Counted from the stretch's first letter, positions 16,707-25,733 are shown. The stretch is DNA of 64,000 bases from Micromonospora musae (GCF_003626635.1 NZ_RAZT01000013.1:164433-228432); one strand, 5' to 3'. Numbers and translations are program-made. The notes: generated from the sequence alone by a model not told the origin.

Positions 16707-17015
16707 TCATGGACGGCGGGCGGACCGGAGGGTGAGCGCCGTGCAGGCCACCGCGACGGCCAGACAGAGGAACACGATCGGGTTGACGTACGCGGGAACC
16801 AGATCCGTTGTGGTGCCGTCCGCGTAGCGGCAGAGGTGCCGCAGTGGCAGCCAGTCGGCGCTGGTCGAGGTGGAGTCCAATGGCTTGGCGGGGCAGTACT
16901 CACTGGTGGCACGGAGGTCGAGGAAGTGCCCCGCCCACACTCCGTGCAGGTAGACGGCTACGGCAGCGGACGGCGCCGCCACCATTCCGAGGGCGACCCG
17001 GGCGACAGTGTTCAT
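16707..17015 (-). CDS. Hypothetical membrane protein, 102 residues
   Basis: Two hydrophobic segments (residues ~5-25 and ~77-96) flank an extracytoplasmic loop of about 50 residues with two cysteines (EYCPAKP and RHLCRYADG) that could form a disulphide. ATG start. It ends directly at the shared terminator with rny. I do not recognise the family; a topology with both ends inside fits the positive C-terminus (RSARRP). Confidence 0.65.
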   Translation of the reverse strand: MNTVARVALGMVAAPSAAVAVYLHGVWAGHFLDLRATSEYCPAKPLDSTSTSADWLPLRHLCRYADGTTTDLVPAYVNPIVFLCLAVAVACTALTLRSARRP

Positions 17016-17086
17016 CGACTTGGATTCTGCCTCCCGCGTGGGGCGCTCAGTCGTAGGGCGGGTGCCCGGGTTGGGAGAACAGATAC

Positions 17087-17124
17087 GTGAAGGGCCGGCC
17101 CCGAACTGCGGGCCGGCCCTTCAC
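17087..17124. terminator. Hairpin terminator of the glu operon
   Basis: Perfect 15-bp stem GTGAAGGGCCGGCCC / GGGCCGGCCCTTCAC with an 8-nt loop, 15 bp behind the gluD stop on the minus strand. Confidence 0.85.
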
Positions 17125-17139
17125 GCCGTCAGGTGGGCG

Positions 17140-18108
17140 TCAGATTCCCTGGCCGGAGCTCTCCGACTGGGAGGCCAGCGCCGCGGGCGGCGGGTTCTGC
17201 GCCGGGGTGCCGGCCGTCTTGCGGCCCCGGGCGAGGCGGCGCTGCACGTACTGGGCGAGCTTCGACAGCGAGTAGTTGACCGCGATGAAGAGCACGGCGA
17301 TCACCACGTACACCTGGATCGGGTTTTCCAGGGCGCCGATGATCTGCTTGCCGATGTTCAGGGTCTCCTCGTAGCTGATGATGAAGCCGAGCGAGGTGTC
17401 CTTGAGCACCACGACCAGCTGGCTGATCAGCGCGGGGAGCATGATCCGGAACGCCTGCGGCAGCAGGATCATCCGGGTCGTCTGCAGCGGCGAGAGACCG
17501 ATCGCGGCGGCCGACTCGGCCTGGCCGCCGGGCAGACCCTCCATGCCGGAGCGGAGGATCTCGCCGATCACCACCGAGTTGTAGATGGTGAGGCCGATGA
17601 CCAGGTACCAGAGCGTCTCGAAGGTGACGCCGAACTCGGGGAAGCCGCGCGCCACGAAGAAGATGGTGATGACGACGGGGAGCCCGCGGAACACCTCGAC
17701 GCAGACCCGGGTGACCGCCGACAGCACGAGGCTCAGCCCGCGCAGCAGGTACGACAGCGGCGTGGCGAGCCCGGTGAACCGGCGCTGGGTCAGGCTCTTG
17801 AGCTGGATCCGCAGCACCGCCAGGAGCGTGCCGACCACCAGCGAGGAGGCGATCGCGAGCACCGCCGCGATCAGGGTGTTCTTGAGGCCGAGCCCGATCC
17901 GCTTCCAGACCAGCGAGAAGTTCTCGTTGGAGGGGTCGACGAGCGGCCCCCACAGCTCCATCGAGAACTGGCCCTTGTCGTCCAACGGCCGGTAGATCAG
18001 AAAGTACACGCCGACGGCCACCAGCACGATGGCGACGAGGCTGCTGACGAGGGTGATCCGGCGCTGCCGGGGCCCGGGTACGTCGTAGAGGACGGTCTGC
18101 TGGCTCAT
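17140..18108 (-). CDS. gluD: Glutamate ABC transporter permease GluD
   Basis: Second permease of the GluABCD uptake system, 322 residues, larger than GluC because of a longer N-terminus (one helix near residues 20-38) and a charged tail. The permease core has the inner-membrane loop GQAESAAAIGLSPLQTTRMILLPQAFR, which docks on the ATPase. ATG overlaps the gluC stop (ATGA). It is the last gene of the operon, followed by a strong hairpin. Confidence 0.92.
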   Translation of the reverse strand: MSQQTVLYDVPGPRQRRITLVSSLVAIVLVAVGVYFLIYRPLDDKGQFSMELWGPLVDPSNENFSLVWKRIGLGLKNTLIAAVLAIASSLVVGTLLAVLRIQLKSLTQRRFTGLATPLSYLLRGLSLVLSAVTRVCVEVFRGLPVVITIFFVARGFPEFGVTFETLWYLVIGLTIYNSVVIGEILRSGMEGLPGGQAESAAAIGLSPLQTTRMILLPQAFRIMLPALISQLVVVLKDTSLGFIISYEETLNIGKQIIGALENPIQVYVVIAVLFIAVNYSLSKLAQYVQRRLARGRKTAGTPAQNPPPAALASQSESSGQGI

Positions 18109-18812
18109 CGGGCCACCGCCTGCCGCTTCTCGATCCGGTCGAGGAGCGCGCCGAGGGGGACGGTCATGATCAGGTATCCGATCGAGATGCCGATGGCGAC
18201 GGGGATGAAGGCGTAGCCCTCGGCCCCGGTGAGCTGGTCGGCGGTGGCCGACAGATCACCGACCACGCCGAAGAAGCCGATCAGCGCCGAGTTCTTGATC
18301 ATCGCGATGATCACCGAACCGAGCGGCACGATCGAGGCCTTCCAGGACTGGGGCAGCACCACGTAGCGCAGGTTCTGTCCGAAGGTCAGGCCCAGCGACC
18401 GGGCGGCCTCGGCCTGACCGGCCGGCACCGCGTTGACCCCCGAGCGCAGCGCCTCGCAGACGAACGCCGCGGTGTAGAGCACCAGCGCGATCAGCGCGAA
18501 GCGGAAGTAGGGCAGGTCCGTGCCGAGCCGGTTGAAGAGCGAGTCGAGGACCGGGATTCGCAGGAAGTCCGCGTTCGAGCCGAGCGCCGGCAGGCCGAAC
18601 GCGGCGAAGAACATGACCACGGTGAGTGGCAGGTTCCGGAAGGTGTTCACGTACGCGGTGCCGACGGCTCGCAGCGGCGGTACGGGTGAGATGCGGAGCA
18701 CCGCCACGACGGCGCCCAGGATCAGGGCGCCGATCGCGGCGAGTACGCAGATCTGGAGGGTGAGCCAGAAGCCCCCCGCGAAGACGTCGAACTTGTCGAT
18801 GAGCACACTCAC
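18105..18812 (-). CDS. gluC: Glutamate ABC transporter permease GluC
   Basis: 235-residue polar amino acid ABC permease with about five membrane helices. TLQICVLAAIGALILGAVVAV opens the domain; the ATPase-coupling loop is GQAEAARSLGLTFGQNLRYVVLPQSWK. It works with GluD as the membrane channel for glutamate/aspartate uptake. GTG start 41 bp behind gluB. Confidence 0.92.
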   Translation of the reverse strand: MSVLIDKFDVFAGGFWLTLQICVLAAIGALILGAVVAVLRISPVPPLRAVGTAYVNTFRNLPLTVVMFFAAFGLPALGSNADFLRIPVLDSLFNRLGTDLPYFRFALIALVLYTAAFVCEALRSGVNAVPAGQAEAARSLGLTFGQNLRYVVLPQSWKASIVPLGSVIIAMIKNSALIGFFGVVGDLSATADQLTGAEGYAFIPVAIGISIGYLIMTVPLGALLDRIEKRQAVAR

Positions 18813-18853
18813 GGGTCGGACTTCCTCCCCACCCTCCGGATCAACGGGTCAGA

Positions 18854-19738
18854 TCAGTAGCGGTTGATGGTCGGCGCGCTGCCCAGCTCGGCGCCGAACT
18901 TGCCGGCGGTGTCGTCCCAGGCCTTCTGCCAGCTGCCGTCGCCGTACGCCTTCTCCAGCGTGTCGTTGACGAAGGTGCGGAAGTCGGTGTCTTCCTTCTT
19001 CACGCCGATGCCGTACGGCTCCTTGGTGAAGTTCTCGCCGGCCAGCTTGAACGAGGCCTCGTCCTTGGCGATGTAGCCGAGCAGGATCACGTTGTCGGTG
19101 GTCACCGCGTCGACCTGGCCGCCCTTGAGGGCGTCCCGGCACTTGTCGTAGGTGTCGAAGAGCACCAGCTGGGTGGCGACGTCCTTGACGTGCTTCTTGA
19201 TCTCCTCGGCCGGGGTGGAGCCGGTGACCGAGCAGACCTTCTTGGCGCCGTCCTTGAAGGAGTCCGGGCCGGTGATCGTGGTGTCGTCCTTCTTCACCAT
19301 GATGTTCTGGCCGGCCTCGTAGTACGGGCCCGCGAAGGCGACGCGCTCCTTGCGCTTGTCGTTGATCGTGTAGGTCGCGGCGACGAGGTCGACCGTGCCG
19401 TTGACGATGACGTCCTCACGGACCTTCGAGGGGGCCTCGACCCACTCGATCTTGTCCTCGGGGATGCCGAGCTCCTTGGCGATGATCTTCGCGACCTCGA
19501 CGTCGAAGCCCTCCGGCTTGCCCGACAGGCCCTTGAGGCCGAAGCCCGGCTGGTCGAACTTGGTGCCGATCTTGATGGCCTGGGCCTTGTTGAGCCGCTC
19601 CATCGTGCTGCCGGCCGCGAACGACTTGGTCTCCCCGCCGCTGCCGGTACCTTCACCGGACCCGTTGTCGCCACAGGCAGCCAGCCCGAGGGCGAGGGTC
19701 GCGGCCGCCGCGACCGCCGCCACGCGCTTCATACGCAT
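18854..19738 (-). CDS. gluB: Glutamate-binding lipoprotein GluB
   Basis: 294-residue solute-binding protein. Lipoprotein signal peptide MRMKRVAAVAAAATLALGLA followed by the lipobox cysteine (ALGLAAC), then a Gly/Ser linker. The mature part has the type II binding-protein pattern, e.g. IKIGTKFDQPGFGLKG, GFDVEVAKIIAKELGI and VDAVTTDNVILLGYI. Ribosome site AAGGAG precedes the ATG; an alternative ATG two codons later is possible. It captures glutamate outside and delivers it to GluCD. Confidence 0.94.
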   Translation of the reverse strand: MRMKRVAAVAAAATLALGLAACGDNGSGEGTGSGGETKSFAAGSTMERLNKAQAIKIGTKFDQPGFGLKGLSGKPEGFDVEVAKIIAKELGIPEDKIEWVEAPSKVREDVIVNGTVDLVAATYTINDKRKERVAFAGPYYEAGQNIMVKKDDTTITGPDSFKDGAKKVCSVTGSTPAEEIKKHVKDVATQLVLFDTYDKCRDALKGGQVDAVTTDNVILLGYIAKDEASFKLAGENFTKEPYGIGVKKEDTDFRTFVNDTLEKAYGDGSWQKAWDDTAGKFGAELGSAPTINRY

Positions 19739-19795
19739 ACTCTTCTCCTTCTTCGACGAAGCCCGCCGACGGATGGCGCGCTCCTGGGTGGACGC

Positions 19796-20551
19796 CTAGT
19801 GCGTGAGGATCTTGGAGAGGAAGTCCTTGGCCCGCTCGCTGCGCGGGTTGGCGAAGAACTCGGCCGGCGGAGCATCCTCCACCAGCTGGCCGTCGGCCAT
19901 GAAGATGACCCGGTTGGCCGCGTGCCGTGCGAAGCCCATCTCGTGGGTGACCACGACCATCGTCATGCCGTCGCTCGCCAGCGACGTCATCACGTCCAGC
20001 ACCTCGCCGACCATCTCCGGGTCCAGCGCGCTGGTGGGCTCGTCGAAGAGCATCGCCTTGGGCTGCATGGCCAGCGCGCGGGCGATCGCCGCCCGCTGCT
20101 GCTGGCCGCCGGAGAGCTGGGCCGGGAACTTGTCGGCCTGGTTGGCGATGCCGACCCGGTCGAGCAGCGCCATGGCGCGCTCCCGGGCCACCGCGGGCTT
20201 CTCCTTGCGGACCTTGATCGGACCGAGGGTCACGTTCTCCAGGATGGTCTTGTGCGCGAAGAGGTTGAACGACTGGAAGACCATGCCGACCTCGCTGCGC
20301 AGCTTGGCGAGGGCCTTGCCCTCAGCCGGCAGGGGCTGCCCGTCGAAGGTGATGGCGCCGGAGTTGATCGGTTCCAGCCGGTTGATGGTCCGACACAGCG
20401 TCGACTTGCCCGAGCCGGACGGTCCGATCACCACGACCACCTCGCCGCGGCCGACCGAGAGCGAGACCTCGTCGAGCACGTGCAGCGGCCCGAACCACTT
20501 GTTGACCGAGTCCAGCACGATGAGCGGTTCGCCCGTCGTCACGTAGTCCAC
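19796..20551 (-). CDS. gluA: Glutamate ABC transporter ATPase GluA
   Basis: ATPase of the GluABCD system, 251 residues from the chosen GTG at 20551. Walker A GPSGSGKST, Q-loop FQSFNLFAHKT, signature LSGGQQQRAAIARAL, Walker B AMLFDEPTSALDP and switch histidine VVVTHEMG are all present. A frame extension to ATG 20629 lacks family similarity. First gene of the operon; the 195-bp gap to the divergent selD must hold both promoters. Confidence 0.94.
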   Translation of the reverse strand: MDYVTTGEPLIVLDSVNKWFGPLHVLDEVSLSVGRGEVVVVIGPSGSGKSTLCRTINRLEPINSGAITFDGQPLPAEGKALAKLRSEVGMVFQSFNLFAHKTILENVTLGPIKVRKEKPAVARERAMALLDRVGIANQADKFPAQLSGGQQQRAAIARALAMQPKAMLFDEPTSALDPEMVGEVLDVMTSLASDGMTMVVVTHEMGFARHAANRVIFMADGQLVEDAPPAEFFANPRSERAKDFLSKILTH

Positions 20552-20746
20552 CGTCCCTGTCGTCTCCCGCTCGGGGCCGGTTGACCCCTGGTTGGGCAAC
20601 TGTAGGCGGCGAGTTGTGGCGGAATGCAACTCAGTTGGTCACGGAGCGGTAACACCCACCGCGGCCGGCGTCGAGTGTCCGGTTTCGACCAGGCGACTTG
20701 TCCGGCACCTGTAGCGGTGACCTTCCGACGCGGCGATCATGTGTGA

Positions 20747-21736
20747 ATGACCGAACCGGTACGGCTGACCCGATACGCCCGAGGCGGCGGCTGCGCGTGC
20801 AAGATCCCACCCGGTGAGCTCGAAGCGATGGTCGCCGGGCTCGCACCCGCGACCGGCACCGCCGAGCTGCTGGTCGGCCTGGACCACGGCGACGACGCCG
20901 CCGTGGTCCGCCTGGACGAGCGGACCGGCCTCGTCGCCACCGCCGACTTCTTCACCCCGGTCGTCGACGACGCCTACGACTGGGGGCGTATCGCCGCGGC
21001 CAACGCGCTCTCCGATGTGTACGCGATGGGCGGTACCCCGCTGGTGGCGCTGAACCTGCTCTGCTGGCCCCGGGACGTACTGCCGATGGAGTTGGCCCGT
21101 GAGGTGCTGCGCGGCGGGCAGGACGTGGCCCGCGAGGCGGGTTGCCATCTCGCCGGCGGGCACAGCGTCGACGACGACGGCCCGAAGTACGGGCTGGCGG
21201 TCACCGGGGTGGTCCGGCCGGAGGAGCTGATCACGCTGGAGGCCGGCCGGCCGGGGCAGCCGTTGTCGCTGACCAAGCCGCTCGGCGTCGGGGTACTGAA
21301 CACCCGGCACAAGGCCACGGGTGAGGTGTTCGCCGAGGCGGTCGCCTCGATGAGCGCGCTGAACCGGGACGCCGCCCGCGCGGCGGTCGCCGCGGGGATC
21401 CGGTGCGGCACGGACGTGACGGGCTTCGGTCTGCTCGGGCACGCCTCGAAGCTGGCCCGGGCCAGCGGCCTCACCGTGGCGATCGACGCGGCCCGGGTGC
21501 CGTACCTGGCGGGCGCCCGAGAGGCGGTGCGGGACGGATACGTCAGTGGCGGAAGCCGCCGCAACCTGGAGTGGGTCACCCCGTGGACCGACTTCGGCGC
21601 GGCGGGAGAGGAGGAGCGGCTGCTGCTGGCCGACGCCCAGACCTCCGGCGGACTGCTGGTGGCGGGGGAGCTGCCCGGTGCCGCGGTGGTCGGTGAACTG
21701 CTGCCGCGCGGCGAGCAGCTGGTCGTCCTCCGCTGA
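20747..21736 (+). CDS. selD: Selenide, water dikinase (selenophosphate synthase)
   Basis: Makes selenophosphate from selenide and ATP, the selenium donor for selenocysteine or 2-selenouridine tRNA. 329 residues. The N-terminal active-site loop reads YARGGGCACKIPP: Cys16 and Lys19 align with catalytic Cys17 and Lys20 of the E. coli enzyme, so this is the Cys form, not a selenoprotein. DDAAVVRLD and VYAMGGTPLVALNLL are ATP/metal-binding regions. No selA, selB, selC or selU is seen in the window, so its partner genes must lie elsewhere if it is used. Confidence 0.93.
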   Translation: MTEPVRLTRYARGGGCACKIPPGELEAMVAGLAPATGTAELLVGLDHGDDAAVVRLDERTGLVATADFFTPVVDDAYDWGRIAAANALSDVYAMGGTPLVALNLLCWPRDVLPMELAREVLRGGQDVAREAGCHLAGGHSVDDDGPKYGLAVTGVVRPEELITLEAGRPGQPLSLTKPLGVGVLNTRHKATGEVFAEAVASMSALNRDAARAAVAAGIRCGTDVTGFGLLGHASKLARASGLTVAIDAARVPYLAGAREAVRDGYVSGGSRRNLEWVTPWTDFGAAGEEERLLLADAQTSGGLLVAGELPGAAVVGELLPRGEQLVVLR

Positions 21737-21785
21737 GGGGTGTCCGGGGGGCTCGTCCGACGTGATTCCGGGCGTCTGACGGCCC

Positions 21786-21811
21786 GGTGCGGCGGCGCGG
21801 GAAGCCGCACC
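21786..21811. terminator. Hairpin behind selD
   Basis: GGTGCGGC / GCCGCACC, 8-bp perfect stem with a 10-nt loop, 49 bp behind the selD stop. Weak T-content downstream. Confidence 0.5.
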
Positions 21812-21983
21812 ATACCCGATAAACTGTCATCTTCCCGCTACTCCGAGCGATGCGGTGGCGGGAAATTTTGCCCGGAATGGTCACAGACAGGTAACTTGCC
21901 CACGGCTGGGGTCAAATGCACCGCACCATCGTCAGTAAGGCCCGATCCGGAGGCCGGTGGGACGAACGCAGCGAGGAGGCGGC

Positions 21984-22463
21984 ATGACCGAGCTGTGGAA
22001 CTGGAGAATCGACCAGGTACGACCCGTGGAGGTCTACCCGGCGCTGGCCGAGGCGCTCGGCCGGGTGGTGATGCCCCTGGCGATCGCCGACCCGGCTCGA
22101 CTGCCCGCGTACGCGGTCATCTGCGACGTCTGGCAGGCACCGGGCGAGTTCGCCACGATCGTTGACTGCTACGGGGTGCCCGACGGGCTCTCCGAGCACG
22201 CCAGCATCGCCGCGCTGGCTCGGCTGCTGGACCACAGCTGCCTGCTGCGCGACGACACGCTCGACGCCGGACGGCATCTGCTCGTCGCCCCCGACGGCAC
22301 GATCCGACCGGTGCACTTCGACGTCCGGGAGACCGACGACGGCGAGATGCTCACCAATCAGCGCCTCTGCACCGAGGCCGATCCGGGCTGCCGCGGCTGG
22401 TCGCAGTGCCACCGCTCGCGGTGGGCCCCCGACACGGTCGCCCCGGCGCTCGCCGCGGCCTGA
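21984..22463 (+). CDS. Hypothetical protein, 159 residues
   Basis: Not recognised. Start ATG at 21984 with GAGGAGG seven bases upstream. No signal peptide or membrane helix. The middle part (GEFATIVDCYGVPDG; HLLVAPDGTIRPVHFDVRE) looks like a globular alpha/beta fold; the C-terminal segment LCTEADPGCRGWSQCHRSRW has three cysteines and a histidine that could bind a metal. Two short palindromic sequences behind selD leave it probably monocistronic. The palindromic element at 22535 follows its stop. Confidence 0.7.
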   Translation: MTELWNWRIDQVRPVEVYPALAEALGRVVMPLAIADPARLPAYAVICDVWQAPGEFATIVDCYGVPDGLSEHASIAALARLLDHSCLLRDDTLDAGRHLLVAPDGTIRPVHFDVRETDDGEMLTNQRLCTEADPGCRGWSQCHRSRWAPDTVAPALAAA

Positions 22464-22534
22464 CCGGCGCATCCCCGCCCGGCGAATCCGGGCGGGGATG
22501 ACGGTCGGAAGGGCGTGGAACCGGCCGGGGTGCT

Positions 22535-22702
22535 TAGGGCGTGTGTCAAAGTCCCTGGCCGGCCTGCGGCGGGCCCAGACGACGACCGGCGGCGTCGGCG
22601 CTTCGTCCGGATACAACACCGGTATCCGAACGAATCCCCGCCTTGCCGGACCGCCGCCTGGACTCCGCCTCGGCTCGACCGAGGACTTCGACACACGCCC
22701 TA
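22535..22702. mobile_element. Palindromic MITE-like element, copy A
   Basis: 168 bp with near-perfect ends: left TAGGGCGTGTGTCAAAGTCC and the right end its reverse complement with one mismatch. An inner hairpin pairs TTCGTCCGGATAC with GTATCCGAACGAA (one mismatch), so the whole unit can fold into a long stem. TA stands at both borders, compatible with a TA target duplication. There is no transposase inside. Its right border supplies the TAG stop codon of the DUF2277 gene on the minus strand. Copies B (42475) and C (54474) share its architecture or parts of its sequence. Confidence 0.8.
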
Positions 22703-22942
22703 GGATCCGGCCGCGGCGGTGGCCCCGCCCGACCGTGCGCCGCGCACCACGAGCTGGTCGAGCAGGGTGGCGGTGGCGGCGGCGACCGCAGCCACCGCGG
22801 CGTCGAAGGCCTCCGCGTTGTGCGGGGCCGGTGCGCGGAAGCCCGAGATCTTCCGGACGTACTGCAGCGCGGCGGCGTCGATGTCCGCCGGCGTCACGTC
22901 CGGGACGTACGGCTCCCGCAGGGTCTTGATGCTCCGGCACAT
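22700..22942 (-). CDS. DUF2277 family protein
   Basis: 80 residues beginning MCRSIKTLREPYVPDVTPA, then IDAAALQYVRKISGFRAP and FDAAVAAVAAATATLLDQL, the full DUF2277 pattern. ATG has GAGGAGGAGC upstream. Function unknown. The last base triplet (TAG) is the border of the palindromic element, so the C-terminal tail GGATAAAGS may have been set by that insertion. It is divergent from the fxs operon and shares the ~160-bp gap. Confidence 0.9.
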   Translation of the reverse strand: MCRSIKTLREPYVPDVTPADIDAAALQYVRKISGFRAPAPHNAEAFDAAVAAVAAATATLLDQLVVRGARSGGATAAAGS

Positions 22943-23002
22943 GCTTAGCTCCTCCTCGCCCGACCACGGTCTGCACAAGCGGTGCTCGGTGTCGCACCGA
23001 CG

Positions 23003-23031
23003 GTGACAAGCGGTCGAGACTTGTCTATTCT
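23003..23031 (+). promoter_or_regulatory. Promoter of the fxs operon
   Basis: GTGACA (23003-23008), 17-bp spacer, TATTCT (23026-23031): a good match to the primary sigma factor promoter in spacing and sequence. Predicted transcript start near 23038 gives a leader of about 65 nt with GGAG before the fxsA GTG. Confidence 0.6.
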
Positions 23032-23102
23032 GGTCACGGATCAGAGCCCTTCGAGCCATGCTGCCGCCTGCGCCGTCGCGCCTCGGGCCCCCGGAGACAA
23101 TT

Positions 23103-23291
23103 GTGGACCAGACAGCCCCTCGTCACAGCCCACCGTCCGTCGACCTCCTGACGCGTAGCCTGCGGACTCCGCTCGGTCGGGTCGCCACCGAGCACCCCGA
23201 CACGCTCGCGCTCGTCCGCCGGCGCGTCCTGGCGGGCCAGGCCGCCCAGCCGGGCACCGTGCCCGTCGCCGCGTTCAACTCGTCCATCTGA
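23103..23291 (+). CDS. fxsA: FxSxx-COOH RiPP precursor peptide FxsA
   Basis: 62-residue precursor of a ribosomally made, modified peptide. GTG at 23103 has GGAG six bases upstream. The protein has no signal peptide, a helical leader-like middle (DLLTRSLRTPLGRVATEHPD; LALVRRRVL), and ends at the stop with FNSSI, which fits the F-x-S-x-x-COOH pattern that defines this class. It lies 3 bp before the radical SAM gene. The family in general places a crosslink or other radical SAM-made change in the terminal motif; the mature product is unknown. Confidence 0.88.
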   Translation: MDQTAPRHSPPSVDLLTRSLRTPLGRVATEHPDTLALVRRRVLAGQAAQPGTVPVAAFNSSI

Positions 23292-23294
23292 GGT

Positions 23295-25733
23295 ATGACG
23301 TGTCGGTGCGGCGCCGCCGGTTCGGCCGCGCCCTGCCGGCCGATCAGCCAGTACGTCCTCAAGGTGCACAGCCGGTGTGACCTCAGCTGCGACCACTGCT
23401 ACGTCTACCAGGGGGCGGACCAGACCTGGCAGACCAGGCCGATCCGGATGGCCGCGTCGACCGTCCGGGCCGCCGCCGACCGGATCGCCGAGCACGCCCG
23501 GGCGCACGCCCTCCCCGTCGTGCACGTGGTGCTGCACGGCGGCGAGCCGCTGCTGCTCGGTCCGGCCGGGCTGCGTGAGGTGCTCGCCGAGCTGCGCGCC
23601 GCGCTGACCCCGGGCGTCGTGCTCGACCTGCGCATGCAGACCAACGGCGTGCTGCTCGACGAGGAGCTGTGCCGCCTGCTGGTGGCGTACGACGTGAAGG
23701 TCGGGGTGTCGCTCGACGGCGACCGCGCGGCCAACGACCGGCACCGGGTCTTCGCCCACGGCGGAAGCAGCCACTCCCAGGCGCGACGCGCGCTGGCCCT
23801 GCTCCGCCGCCCCGAGTTCCGCAGCAGCTACGCGGGCATCCTCTGCACGGTCGACGTGCGCAACGACCCGGACGAGGTCTACTCGGCGCTGCTGGCCGAG
23901 GCGCCACCCCGGATCGACCTCCTGCTGCCGCACGCCACCTGGGACCGGCCACCCTGGCGCCCTCCGGGCGTCGCCACCCCCTACGCCGACTGGCTGGGCC
24001 GGATCCACCAGCGCTGGGTGGACGACGGGCGGCCGGTGCCGATCCGGCTCTTCGACGCCCTGACCCCCGGGCAGCCCGGCGGCGGCACCGAGGCCGTCGG
24101 GCTCGCCCCGGCCGACCTGCTGGTGGTGGAGACCGACGGCAGCTGGGAGCAGGTCGACTCGTTGAAGGTCGCCTTCCACGGGGCGCCCGACACCGGCCTG
24201 GACGTCTTCTCCCATCCGGTCGACGTCGCCGCGCGCCACCCCGGGGTGGCCATCCGCCAGGTCGGGCTCCCCGGGCTCTGCGCCGATTGCCGCGCCTGCC
24301 CCGTGGTGAGCCGCTGCGGCGGCGGCCTGTACCCGCACCGCTGGCGTACCGGCACCGGCTTCGACAATCCCTCCGTCTACTGCGCGGATCTGTTGGCGCT
24401 CATCGCCACCGTGGACAGCCGTCCGCGGCCGGATCGGGCCGTCGCCCCAGAGTCGGGCTCCGGTGCGGCTCCGGCCGCGGCCGACGGTCAACCACCGCGC
24501 CGGCCGGGCATCCCCGCACCGCGGGCTGGCGAGAGTGCCGGGAGTGCCGAGGACCGGCCCGTGGAGTCGGCCACCGACCGGCTGCTCACCGAGATCGCCG
24601 GCGGCCACGGTGACTCCTGGGCGCTGGGGGTGCTCGCGCAGACCCAGCTCTCCATCACCCGGGCGCTGCTCGCCACCTGGCGGGACACCACCGGCGACAG
24701 CGTCGCGTGGGAGCTGCTCACCGAACTCGACGCGACCGCCGGCGACGCGGTCGACGCCGTGCTCACGCACCCGTTCCTCCGCCCCTGGCTGGTGCGCCGG
24801 CTCGCCCGGCCCGGCACGCCCGACGACGACCTCCTGCCGGCGCTCGCCGTCGTGGCCGCCGTACGGGCCGGGGTCGACACGGTGGTGGAGGTGCCGACGC
24901 GCGGCGACGCGCTCGTGCTGCCGACGCTGGGCCGGTTGACGCTCGCCGGCGGGCGGACCGCCACGGTCCGCACCGTCGCCGGTGGGCTGCGGGTCCGCGC
25001 CGGGTCGGTCGAGCGGATGGTCCCACTCGACGGCGACGCCGCGGCGCGGGTCGGCTGGCAGCCGGTCCGCCGCGCGCCCGTCGTCGGCGCGGCGCTCGCC
25101 ATCGAGGACGTCGACCCCGAACGGAACTGCTACGGCCAACCGGTCGCGCCGACGCTGGACGAGCCGGCGGCCGTCGCTCTCGGGCGTACGCTCGCCCGGG
25201 CCTGGCAGGTCGTGCACCGTGACGTGCCGGCGCACGGCGCCGCGCTCGACACCGGGCTGCGGGCCGTGGTGCCGCTGGCGCCGGATCCGGGGGCACCGCT
25301 GCGCAGCGCCACCGCCCGGGAGGCCTTCGGCGCGGTCGCCGTGACCAGGACGCCCGACGCGGAGGCGTTGGCCGTGCTGCTCGTGCACGAGTGGCAGCAC
25401 GGCAAGCTCGGTGCCCTGCTGGACCTCTACGACCTCGTCGACCCGGCGTCGACGGTGCTCATCCCGGTGGCCTGGCGCCCCGATCCGCGCCCCGTCGAGG
25501 GGGTGCTCCAGGGTGTCTACGCGCACCTGGCGGTGGCCGAGGTGTGGCACTCCCGAGCCGCGACCGACCGGCCCGACGCGCGGCCCGCCCGCGAACACGC
25601 GCTGCGCTACCGGGACTGGACCCGGGACGCCGTCGACGCCCTGCTCGGCTCCGGGGCGCTCACCGATCTCGGCGAGCGGTTCGTCCGGCGGATGCGGCAC
25701 GCCCTGGAGGGGCTCCGTGCCGACCCGGACTGA
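23295..25733 (+). CDS. fxsB: Radical SAM/SPASM protein fused to HExxH domain, FxsB
   Basis: 812 residues. The N-terminal radical SAM domain has the [4Fe-4S] motif CDLSCDHC (C28, C32, C35). Residues ~329-363 hold a SPASM-like cluster (CADCRACPVVSRC plus a later YC), for auxiliary clusters. The C-terminal ~400 residues form the domain that in this system carries an HExxH motif, here HEWQH at 698-702 followed by a DLYDLVDP region; a metalloprotease or metal-binding role has been suggested by others, not proven. ATG follows the fxsA stop by 3 bp, with the ribosome site GAGG in the stop region. Substrate is inferred to be FxsA. Confidence 0.92.
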   Translation: MTCRCGAAGSAAPCRPISQYVLKVHSRCDLSCDHCYVYQGADQTWQTRPIRMAASTVRAAADRIAEHARAHALPVVHVVLHGGEPLLLGPAGLREVLAELRAALTPGVVLDLRMQTNGVLLDEELCRLLVAYDVKVGVSLDGDRAANDRHRVFAHGGSSHSQARRALALLRRPEFRSSYAGILCTVDVRNDPDEVYSALLAEAPPRIDLLLPHATWDRPPWRPPGVATPYADWLGRIHQRWVDDGRPVPIRLFDALTPGQPGGGTEAVGLAPADLLVVETDGSWEQVDSLKVAFHGAPDTGLDVFSHPVDVAARHPGVAIRQVGLPGLCADCRACPVVSRCGGGLYPHRWRTGTGFDNPSVYCADLLALIATVDSRPRPDRAVAPESGSGAAPAAADGQPPRRPGIPAPRAGESAGSAEDRPVESATDRLLTEIAGGHGDSWALGVLAQTQLSITRALLATWRDTTGDSVAWELLTELDATAGDAVDAVLTHPFLRPWLVRRLARPGTPDDDLLPALAVVAAVRAGVDTVVEVPTRGDALVLPTLGRLTLAGGRTATVRTVAGGLRVRAGSVERMVPLDGDAAARVGWQPVRRAPVVGAALAIEDVDPERNCYGQPVAPTLDEPAAVALGRTLARAWQVVHRDVPAHGAALDTGLRAVVPLAPDPGAPLRSATAREAFGAVAVTRTPDAEALAVLLVHEWQHGKLGALLDLYDLVDPASTVLIPVAWRPDPRPVEGVLQGVYAHLAVAEVWHSRAATDRPDARPAREHALRYRDWTRDAVDALLGSGALTDLGERFVRRMRHALEGLRADPD

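Noticed and set aside
20630..21983. tRNA-Sec (selC) near selD
   Set aside because: No CTTCAAA-type anticodon loop or GGTTCGA T-loop in the flanks on either strand.
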